Source of the DNA: a virus
Reading direction: 5' to 3' (one strand)
IMG/VR virus record: IMGVR_UViG_3300017720_000011
Coordinates: 1 to 48,735 of that record
DNA: 48,735 bases
Both the position numbers and the translations under genes were made by a program. Positions 20,101 through 32,100 of this stretch are shown one piece after another (the stretch's first letter is position 1; each line of letters begins with the position of its first letter). A model generated the notes under the pieces. The model was not told where the DNA came from and did no database searches. It worked only from the letters and a program-made list of their open reading frames with translations.

Positions 20101-23100
20101 TCAAACCAAGTATTAATTAGTTCGATTGTTTTAGCGTTACTATCAGTCAACAAGTCATAAATGTACGCTTTTCTGATTATATCGCCAAATGTTTGATCAC
20201 CAGTGTATCCAGAATACTGGTTCACTGTCTTATAATATGCTTCTCTATTAATATAGAGATCATTGATTGAAAGTATGCGTGATGCCTGACGATACATTTC
20301 AGGAGCAGATCCTAATGTATCCTCAAGAAGATCAAACAGAATGTTGGAAGCAGATGTTACGTTGTAGCAAACACCACCACCAAACAGTAGAGTGTTGTTT
20401 AATACAGGTGCGTTTCTACTAATGCCTTGGTTAGTGAAGTAACTACCATTTCCAGCAGCAGCATCTTTAACAATACCAATAACGATGTCGAATAGAGAAC
20501 TGATAGTTGAGGATTCAACATTACAAGCACCAGATCCTGCCTGATCATATGTGATAGTGAGATCACGAACAGCGGCACGTTCACCTGTCAGTGGCCACTC
20601 GCCTGGTAGCGTACGTGAGATGCCATCTATGTAATTTTGTGGGTTACTTGTACCACTGTTGAACAGATCTACAGTGATTCCCATCAATGTTGTGATAGCA
20701 GATGCTTGAGTAGCACATCTTGTTGCTCCACCACCACCTGTGATCCAACTGATTGAATTAGTTGTAGAACTAACGAACGTGTGGTTATAGTTACCACCAC
20801 CCTGTACAGCATTAGATACAGCGGATACGAATGTATGAGGATACTGTTCACTAGAAGGTGAAGGGTTAACATTAACCTTGATTCGACCATTCTTAAACTT
20901 GATTCCGTTTGCAATTGCACTGGTAAATGTGTGAGTGTAGTTACCACCAGCAGAGATTGCGTTAGGTGTAGCACTTACAAATGTATGAGAAGTTGTGTTG
21001 GTTGAAGGAGTTCTGCCAGAAGCAAGAACGTTGACTGTGACTGTAGTTGCAGTTGCAGCAGTAACTTCAAGAGGAACATCGTATGCTCTATCCTTCTTCC
21101 AAGTAACACCACCAGATGTTGCTGAAACAAAGGTGTGTGCAGTAACGTTAGTTGAAGGAATACCATCAGAAAGGAGAACCTGAACTTTAAAGGTATTGGC
21201 AGTTACGTTAGAGATTTCCAACCAAGATCCTGATGCAGGGTCACTGCTTCTTGGATATGCGTGGTTAGATCCATCACCATCTTGAGCACAAGTAAATGTA
21301 ACTCCATTATCAGCAATCTTAATTTGATCACCATTAGAGAACCCGTGCTGAGGAATAGTCAGCGTCATAATACCAGATGTGCCATTGTAAGCAGCATCAG
21401 TAACTGTATGAGTTGTAGTTGTAGTTCTAGGATACGAATGGTTGGTTGCGTTATCGTCTTCCTCACAAGTAAATGTAAGTGAATTGGGTTGAATCTTAAG
21501 ATGTGAACCAGTAACAAGACCGTGACCATTACCAAGGGTCAAGATCATCAATCCTGTAACGGGATTGTATGCAACGTTTGAAGGCGTGAAGTTAACTGTG
21601 CCTGTAGTACCAACGTTTACAGTAAATGTATTTGTAGCAACGTTTCCAATAGGAAGGTACTTGTTAGCAGCAGGATCAGATACACGAGGATATGAATGAA
21701 CAGTATAGTTGTTGTCCATATCACAAGTGAAGTTCAGGGAGTTGCTAACAATCTGAACGTTGTCCCCGTTGGCGAACCCGTGGTTAGGAACCGTAAGAGT
21801 TAGAACACCAGTTGCAGGAACATATGCTGCATTAGTTGCAGTAAATTCAGAATCACCAATCTCAAGAACAGTTAGAGATTTACCTGATGCATAGTCAGTG
21901 GCACGAGGATATGAATGGTTAGTAGCATTACCATCCTTAGTACAAGTAAATGTAACTGCATTGTCAGGTAACTTGACGTGTCTACCAACATCCAAGGTGT
22001 TGGAACCGATGTCAAGGAACATATCACCAGTTGTTTCATTGTATATTGCGTTCGTTACATCGTAGTTAACGTTACTAGTTGTACCAACATTGACTGTAAA
22101 TGTAGAAGAATTAGAAGATGTGACTGGAAGAAGAGCACCGTTTGAAGGATCAAGAGGTCTTGGATAAGTATGCTCTGATTGATTACTGTCAAAGTCACAA
22201 GTAAACTTCAATGCATAAGTTGCAATCTGAACAGCGTCACCTGTCACCAGACCGTGACCAGTCTTAGTTAAGACCAAATCACCTGTTGCTGCATTATAAG
22301 TTGCGTTTGTAGGAGTTAACTGACCAGTTGTTGAACTGCTAGAGTCAATAGTAATACCATTATCATATTGAGGATAACCTTCAGTGTAACCATTAACATT
22401 AACTAACTGCTGTCTCATCACCTCAATAGCGATGTCACGTGCCTGTTCGAAGATGTACTTAACTTCAGTAGCCTGTGAATTGATGTGCTGGATAGCGTTT
22501 GCATCAGTGATATAGAACTCAGTTGCATACCAGACCTTATTATTACCACCGTGCTTGAGGTTCCACGCCATTGCTTCAAGGATGTCAATAACATCATCGA
22601 TACAAGACTGGTAACCATAACCACCAAATGTAAGGTTAGGGTATTGAGCATATCCACGTCCTACAGCAGTAGAAGCGATGAATCTCATATTATTGAGGAT
22701 CTCATTACCTGCGTCGTAGTCCTTATTAGTAGTAGCGTTACTATCATAATCACCACGTGGAACTCCACCACCAATAGCATTTCCACCGCCACCACCAGCA
22801 CTGACATCTTCGAAGGGAGTAAACCCAAGTTTATTGCGGATCGCGAGAACTGACATATCTCTCGCCATCTTATAAGCGTAGATTGTCTCTTGTGATTGAC
22901 CAGTGACGTGACTGAGACCCATATCTGTATTCAGATAGAGTGCTGCAGCATCATATACTTCACTGTTAGAAGAGAATCTCAAATCGTGAGCAACAGAGTT
23001 GATGAAATCAACGATGTCATCCTCACAATGAACCTTACCACCAGGAACTCTGAAGTTGTAATGCTTGAATGCTGATGTCTTAGTTACAATGTCAACTGCT

Positions 23101-26100
23101 TCAGCAGCAATAGTACGAGCATTTCTTTCAATGATGTTTGCAGAATCAAGTGCTCTATGTGATCCTTGGAAGATCTTAGGATCGGGAGGATAGAATGTGC
23201 TTTCGGTAATTACTGATCCAGTTAGATCGTAGTTGACAGTAGCATCATATTCTTTTCTGTATGCAGTCAGGTCACTATACTGAAGTTGATAGAAATCATC
23301 GATAGTATTAGGAGTTGTACCTACAATATTAGCAATGTTCTCGTTTCTACCTACCAAGAGGTTCTGAAGTGCTTTATTTGCAAGGAACTTGACGTGCTCA
23401 AGAGCATCAAGCATTGCAAGCAATTCGTGCTCAATATAGTTAATATTACTCTGTGAATCAAGATAAGAATCAATCATACCCTGAATATTAGAGTTACCAC
23501 CAGTGATCAAGTCACCTGCAACAGCGGGTACGATGTGATCTCTAATGTCTCTAACACACTTCTCTCTGCTAGGAATGTCAATCTTATCAATCTGGATAAA
23601 GTTGACCATAACGTTCCATTCTTGCTCCATCATAGAGACTGCTTCATCAGCAATCACACCACGGTTGAAGTAAAGAAGATCAGCACCATCTCTAAATCTA
23701 TGTCCTGTTGGAGACATAACTTCCAACATATTGTCAATCAAGTCAGAGATGAAACCTGTAATTGTAGATGCTGCAGGAGATGCGAAATAATTAGGAACTC
23801 TAATTCTGTTTGTGTACTCGCCAGTCAGATCAGTTGCATCTTTAGTGATGATGTCATTACAGATCTTACCAACTTCACGCCAAGTGTAGATTGACTGTAG
23901 AAGTTCACCGTTGATATGCTTCAGAGCACCAGATCCTTCCAAGTATCCTCTACCTGCAACGATTGTGTGATAATTACCACCCAACTTAAGGTCATCGATA
24001 ATAGCAGGGATTATAAAGGAATGAGTATCGCGAATACACTTATCAGTACCTTGAGTTGAAGTACCTGTGTCACCTGGAATATTAAATGCAGGATATTTCG
24101 CCTTCATTCTACCAACTGCTTCTTCAGCGATCCAATAACGGTTCTTATAGATGATGTCACCACAGTCTCTATAAGCATCACGAGAAACATCAACTTCCTC
24201 TGTCATAATCTCTTCACGCCAGAGTTCTACTCCATCGGCATTAGCAGAAGAGATGATAGTCTGTTCATATGTCGCGTAGACAGCAGAGAGTTCTATTGGG
24301 AATGGTGCTTCTCCGTTGAAACCAAACGAGATGTCAAGAGCACGGAAATCATAAACGGTGGGGGGTATAAACCCACTAGAATAGCTGGCGGTTCCTTTTC
24401 TGATAATAAGGTTATCCATATTACCTGTGAAAGTCTCACCATTGTTCCAAGATGCACCAACACTGATAGGACTATTACCATAGTCTGAAGCGTCAGTGTA
24501 ATCTGATCCAACCTGTTGTCCCGCAACGAACAGTTTGGTCACATTAGATGCTCTGGAAATAGCAATGTGATACCACTGATTTGCATTAGGAATAGCACCT
24601 GCAGCAGTGATATGGTCAGTTGTGGCAATACCAAACTTCAGTGATGTACCCTGTAAGAAGATTGAACCAGCACTGCTGCTGGATGCAGTTCTGAAATCAA
24701 TAAGTCTTTGTGTTCCAGATACAGTTGTAGGATAGATCCACATCTCGATCGTATAATCACCAGTACCAAAAGCAAAGGCGGCATTAGAAGCGTGGTTGAT
24801 TCTAGAAGATGTACCAGAGAAATCTAGTGATCCTGTACCAGTTCCAGGGTTCAACTTATCAACAGTAACGTTGTTATAAGTGATTGTGGAGTTTGTGATG
24901 TACTCAGCAGTGGTGAATGCACCAGTAACACCTTTTGTATATGCCCATTTAGAACCAGCGTTGGTTCCGATGATCTCTGCAACAGCACCTGAAGATATAC
25001 CTTTCAGTGTTTGACCGAAGTTGAAGAATCCACCAGATGATTTGTCCTTATAAGAATGCTTGATAGAACGGATTGTCTCACCTTCAGTGAAGGTGTACGC
25101 TGGTGCAATTCTAGGAACATTACTAATAGACCACTGATAAGTTGCAGGATTAGCACCAGTAGGATCTTGTAAGGTGTCAGTAACAATTTTGAAGAAGTTT
25201 GCAACAGCAGATGTTTGAGCAACACAAGCATTTACATTAGGAATTGTAGTTCTACCTTGTGAGTAGTCTGCCTGAGGTGCAGTTGATGTAACTGCTGCTT
25301 GGAATGCCGCTCTAGTGCCTGGAGATGCAGTTGTACCAAGGTTTGTAATCAGAATGTCCATCAGTGTAGTGATGGCAGCAGCAACCGCCTGACAGGTCGG
25401 AGACGCAGTGTCAGCAGTGATAGAAATAGTTACTTGGTTCCAACCGTGTGATCCTACCTTAGTGACAGCAATATTTCTCATAATATCGAGAGACATTGCC
25501 TTTGCCTTAGTAAAGGAGTTGACAATAGTGTCTCTATCACCAGATGTCACACCATAATGAAGGATTCTGTCTGTTGCTTCCCAGATGAAATCGTTACCAC
25601 CGTGTGCAACGTTATAAGCAAGTGCTTCAATAACATCAACGATGTCTGATAGACAATGCTCATCTCCACCAGATACGTTATATCCTGGGTTCTGAGTCTT
25701 AGCATAATGAAGTGCTTCGTAAGCAATGTACCATTTGTTAGCAAGTAACAAGGTTCTAGCGTCACCGTGACTGTTGCTTACAACTTCATATTCTGGAGTG
25801 ATGGTAAGATCTTTCCACTGAGACAACGTTGTGTGCTCTGTGGTGATGTTAACCATATTAATACACTGGTTAGCGAGGTCTCTCGCAGCATTCATTGCAT
25901 ATACAGTCTGTGCTTCCTGTCCACCAACGTGATAGACAGTATTATTCTGAACATAGAAGTTTGCAGCATCCCAGACTTCAGAGTTACCATCGTGCTCAAG
26001 TTGCCAAGCAATTAGGTTGAGCATATCAACGATGTCATCCTCACAATTAGCACTGCCTGTAGGAATGGTAAAGGAGGGGTAGAAAGCCAACATTCTGCCC

Positions 26101-29100
26101 ACCGCTTCTTCAGCGATGAAGCGATTATTCTTCACAATCGCTTCAGCAGCGTTATTAGCACGAGTATCGTGTACTGTTCTGATAGAAGAGTTACCGAAGT
26201 AGATCTTCTTAAGTCTGATATTTGTTCCAGGTGCAAAGTCATTACCAGTTAGACTGTCGTAACGAATCTCTTGGTTTCTAACTGCTTCGAAATCTAGGAA
26301 GTCTTGGTTGTTAGTTGTCTCAGGATCGTATAGTTCAGTTGGGTTAATAACAGTTTCACCGATGTCATCAAGAATGACGTTCGGGAATGTGATTGAAGGA
26401 ACTCTCTGGAAGACAAGAGCAAAGAAACTAGATGAAGGTGAAAGGTCAACAGTATCGATAATCTGATTAGATATTTCATCCTGATAAGGTGAGATAGCAG
26501 AAACAGTTGCTGCAATGTTAGATCTTGCAGAGTAGATTATGTCATTGAACTTGATCTCAAATTCACCAGTTTCAAACTTAGAAGTACCAGATGTTCTAGA
26601 AACAACCAGAGAGGTATTGATGTTACCTTCATCAAGGTTGTTCTCCTCAATGATTGCAAACTTACCAGATAAGTTAGTAACTCTCTCACCCTGTTCAAAG
26701 ATTGTCTTAGATGAAACTGGGAAGATACCACCAGTTCCTTCTCCAGAATCACCGATTCTAGAGTTAAATCCAGTAGCACTGTTAAGAATAAATTCGCCCT
26801 CTTGGAATCCTCCGCTTGGTCCGTTCTCAATATTAAGAAGGTCAATGTAGTCAGTACCAGAATCCACAACAATACCAGTTGCTTCAGAGATAATACCTCT
26901 GACCCTGTTACCAACTAAGGGGAAGATACCACCGAGTTCAGAGAACTGAACACGAGTAATTAAAAGTTGAGTGAATGTAATATTTCTGAACTTAATTCTA
27001 GAAGGTGCCTTTGGAGGTTCAGAGAATACAATAGAAGGACCTGCTGTAGAGAATGAATCTCCAGGTGCCTGTGCGACACCATTAAGAAGAACAAACATCT
27101 GATCTTCAGTCGCAGTAATAGAACCACCCTCAACATTCAGTGGGAATTGAGTTCTGATACCATCAAAGTCTTCGGAAATGTTATCAATCTTCTTAACGAT
27201 AGAAGTTAGAATTTCCTCAGAGTTAGTAAGTCTCTTCTGTCTGAATAGGACTTCAGTGTTATTAAATTGTGTGTATATTGGTTGTGCGTTAGCAAATGAT
27301 GTAATCTGGTTAATATTAGTGAATGCGTTGATATTAACTTCTTTAACAAGATCAGATACAACCTTTCTTCCAGAAATATCCTTACCACCAGTGATTGATA
27401 GTTCACCAAATAGGTTGAATCCAACAGGGTGGTTTGTTTCTAGTACAGGTTTTCTCCACTGGTTGATAGGTGTTTCAGACTTAATAACGTAGGAGAAGTT
27501 CTGATAGAAGTAACTATCTTGAATTTTCTGAACGATTTCAGATGGTTTACCAACGTCATCGATAAACTGACCTGGAGTATTAGTTAGTGAGTCAATATTA
27601 AGAGTACCACGAGCGATTGAAAGGTTATCAATCAAACCAGAAGCACGAGAAACTTCACCAGTTACACGCTCACCTGGGGTCCAAACACCGTCATAGTTCT
27701 CAAGTTTAAGGATTCTAGGTCCAATCTGCCAACCTTGGTTAGTAGAAACATAACCTGTAGCAGATGCAAGTTCAAGTGAAGAACCTTGATAAACAAGTTC
27801 ACCTTCTAAGAAACGAGATGTTTCAACGATAGCAGTTGCTTGACCACCAAACACTTCGGTTAAGAGAATCTGTCTACCTTCACCTTGTGTCAAGAATGTG
27901 ATGTAAGAACCAGATTCAGCGTCAAGTTTAGTAAGTGAGATTCTAAGTTGGTCAGATTCAAGACCATTTGCCTCTCCAGCAATAGCATAGTAAGTCTGAG
28001 TAGAAGATAGACTGACCAAACCAGCAGAACTTGGTTTTGGTAGAATACCAACTGTAGATCCAAGATCTTCTGCTCTCAACTGGATTTCAGCACCAGTCGT
28101 AATACCGTGTGGGAAGTTAAACTGTAGGTAACCGAGGTCAATGTTAACAACGTAGTTAAATTCTGACTTAAGTGTGACTGAAGGTTCAGAACTGTATCCT
28201 GCACCAGGATCTTTGATGATAACTTCACTAAGACGATTATTCTTAACGATCGCTTCAGCAGCAGCACCTGATCCACCACCACCAGAAATAACAACAGCAG
28301 GTGTAGAGGTGTAACCAGAACCAGGGTTTGTGATCTTGATTTCTGCAAGAATAGCGGTATTAAACAACTGAAGGTTCACTGGGAAAGTGATTTCAGGTCT
28401 CAAAGTATAGTCGTGAGAATAACCGAAACCAAATTCGTTGTTCTTAAGTTTCTTGATACGTCCGATACTCTTACCTTGTAGGAATACAGAAGCACCTGAA
28501 CCTTCAGAAGGAATCACAACATCAAGAATACCACCTGAACCAGCAAGTAGAGGTCCAAGAATTCCAGAAATAGAGTCAATATCTATAGATGCTGTTGTAT
28601 ATCCTTTACCAGCAGAGGTTAAAACAACGCTAGTGATAACACCAGTGAAGTCTCCATCATCAGTAACAGTGATATTACAACTTGCACCTTCTCCATCTCC
28701 TGAAATAGGTACGTTATAGTACACACCATTAACATATTCAGTACCACCATTGGTGATACGAACCTTTTCAATCTCTCTGTTAGACGCAATATCAGTAACG
28801 ATAGGTAATTTCTGATAGAATCCACCTGGATTCACCAATTTAATGGTTGAAATAGGTCCAATTGCCTTAATTGATGTTGTAGAGTAGATAGAACGTGGAA
28901 GTCCAAACTCATTATTGCCTACAGGAGCGTTAGATTTCTCTGGTTCAACAAGAAGTGGGAAGTCAAACTCCAATCCATCACTAGAAACGTTAGAAATAGT
29001 GAATGTTCCTGCATAAGGAGACTGAATAACGTCAATAAATGATCCCTCACCAACAGGAGAGTTGTCTGCTGAGGTTCTAGATGGGTCAAAGTAGTATGAG

Positions 29101-32100
29101 ATGTTAGTAATATCTTCATTGATGATAAATTTAACCAACGGAGTCGGTGAATCATCATCAGTAAATCCAGGTGTACCCTCTCTAATGATGTTAATGAATG
29201 GATATTCCAGTTTATACTGGTTATCTCTAGAGAATGACAGGAAGTATCCAAGGTTAGAAGGATCGTCAAGGTCAAAGAGATACTGATGTCCTCTAACAAA
29301 TAGGAACTTAGGATGCTTAGCGTAGATATTAATGTTAGAAACAGAAGAACCTGTACCTGAGAAGGTAGGATCCTGAACAGCAGTGCTTCTTATACGGAAT
29401 GTGAAGTCTCTACTAGTAAATATTTCCTCAACAAAGAATGAACCGTTATATTCATTAGTAGCGAATCTCTCAGTAAAGATAATATCATTTACTTCATAGT
29501 TGTGTCTGCTAGTAGCAGAGCAGTAAACAAGGTCAGTATTTGTTAGTGCTTGTGAAGGAACAACGTCTTTATTGAGTTTTGCCTGAAGATTGAATTGTTT
29601 AACACCAACAAGACCACCAAATGTTGCAATCTTACCAGTTGCATCTACAGCAAATGTCAAGTTAACAGCATCAGCATCAATGGTGTCTCCTTTAATAAAG
29701 GTGGAGTCAGCATAGATCTGTTGAATTCTAATAGTATAGTCAGCAGAATTGAAAGGTTTCCAAGATGCAAATGCTGCAAGAGTACCAGATCCGTGAACAC
29801 TGTTCGCCAAATCTACTTGGAATGAACCTGCAGTCGATGTGAATGCCCAGTTGATATTACCATCAGAGACAGTACCTGATGTGTGTACAGGAGCAACAGC
29901 ACCTGCAGTAGCAGTTGTACCAGATGTATAGATCTTACCGTTACTATAAACAACATCACCAACTGTATAGTTCTGATTTTCCTCCCAAACAGGAGTTGTG
30001 GTAAGAACGGTGAACTCTTTGTCCATCTCGTTCACATCACCAACAGTTGATTTTAGAAGTTTAGAGGTATCAAACGTACCAATAATCTTACCGATCTTAC
30101 AAGAACTTGTTCCAACCTCAACGACAGTACCGTATGCAGATACAACATCATTACCACCAATCACAGAATACTGTTGAAGTATTGACCCTTTAGTAAAGGT
30201 AGCATTCTGATTGAATGTGAGTGTCTTAACAAGGTCAATAGTAGAGTATTTTGCATCTCTAATATAGAACTTAGGAATAACCTTAGTAGTAAGAAGCAAT
30301 TTCTTACCACCCTGTGTAGGAATAGTTGCAGTTCTAGTTGCGTATGACTGGTCAGTAGATGTAACTGTATAAACTCCAGGGACGTGGGTTGATACAACAT
30401 CTGAGTAATCAAGGATCTGAATACCAGCAGGACCTATTAACCAGGGGTTAACAGCAACCGACTGGGTATTAAACGTATAACTGCTGCTGGCGGCGACGTT
30501 TATGGTATGTCCTGTCTCTACATCATTCAGGGTGAATGAACCAAGTTTTGTCTTATCTTTGTCAATCTTATAAATGAATGCTTTATCAACTGAGTTTGTT
30601 CCAGTAACAAGACCAGCAGTGAATGCATCTATGTACTTAGCAGAAGGTGTAACAACAAAGTTGTCAATCCAACCGATCCAGTTGTTAGTAGAACTTGGAG
30701 TTGAGATAGGACCAAGTGTTGCCTGCATCATATTAACGTCAACAGTAGCACTGTTAACTGAATGTGCTTCTACACCATTAATGTAGATACGATAGATGTA
30801 AGAACCAACTCCAGGGCGTTGCTTAGAAATAGCAACGTGAACCCACGCTTCAGAGTTAAATGTAGTCCAGAATGTTGTACCAGTAGAATATGAGGTAGAT
30901 CCATTAAGATCAAGGAAGATCTTACCGAAATTAGCACTACCTGAAGTACCATCGACACCAACCTTGACTTCTTGACTTAACTGAGAGACAATACCGAAGA
31001 ATTCTGGGTTAGATGCCTGTGCAGCATATTGAGTATTGCCAAGAGCAAACCAACCTTCCATTGTCCACTCAACACTAATATCAGCAGTTGTACCATACTG
31101 AAGGAGCATTGAGTTAGAAGCATCAAGTTTCAGTGAAGATGCACCATTGTAGAACTTAGTATTATCAATAACAGCGTTGCCTGTGGCAGCCCACTGCTTG
31201 TTTGTACCAGTTCTTAGAGTGTCATTGTATGTTTCATCAAAGATGTTGTCTGCAGTGTTCCAGTTGAAGATAGCAAGTTGATCTGCCTCAACTTTATTAC
31301 CAGCAATCAAAGTATCGCCAGAGTTGTCATTTGCAACACAAGTGGCGTGATAACCAATACCATTTGTCTCCGATACTTCAGCAGCAGAGAGAACAGAACT
31401 AGTATTCCAAGAAATCTTGACACTAATTGATTGAACAGCGTTGAAATCTCTTTCAACAACTGCACTGAGGTCAATATTACCAAATACATCAAAAGTGACC
31501 CCTGCATTCTTGATAGAAGTGTAAGTTCCAGTAGGAACGTAAATTTTAGCAGTTGCTACTTGTGTATAGTCTGCATTATCAAATTTAGCGTAAAGAACAC
31601 CGTAGTTCTTAGCATTTGTATCAATAGCAGTTGCAGTTACATAAACTGAACCATATTCATCAATAGCAAATGTAGGATCAGCAAACTGATAAGCACCAGA
31701 TTCGATTTGCTTAGACCACTGTACTTCAATAGTAGCAGTATCGTAGTATGTCTCACCAATAATGATATTGGCGGCACCTGCAGGATCAGAGATACCACAG
31801 AAGAGGAATGTATCATTGGTTCTCCACTCAATCTGATGAAGATGCTCACTTGCAGCGGCAGAAGCGATCTTACGCTTCTCCATAACAGATCCATCAATAT
31901 CCATCAATGCAACCCACATATCGTCAGGTGCAGTGGATTTTGAGTCAGTATGACCAGCAATCATCACACGACCATCTTGGTCGAGTCTGATATTAGAAGC
32001 ATAGTCTCTTCTGGTAGATCCAGAGATACCAGCAATGTCACGCTGCCACTGAATAAGACCATCAGGATTGTTGGCATTGTCAAAACCTGACTGATACTTA

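Noticed and set aside
20755-22310. CRISPR-like regular repeats
   Set aside because: The regularity is at protein level with variable DNA and no unique spacers; it is a coding repeat array.
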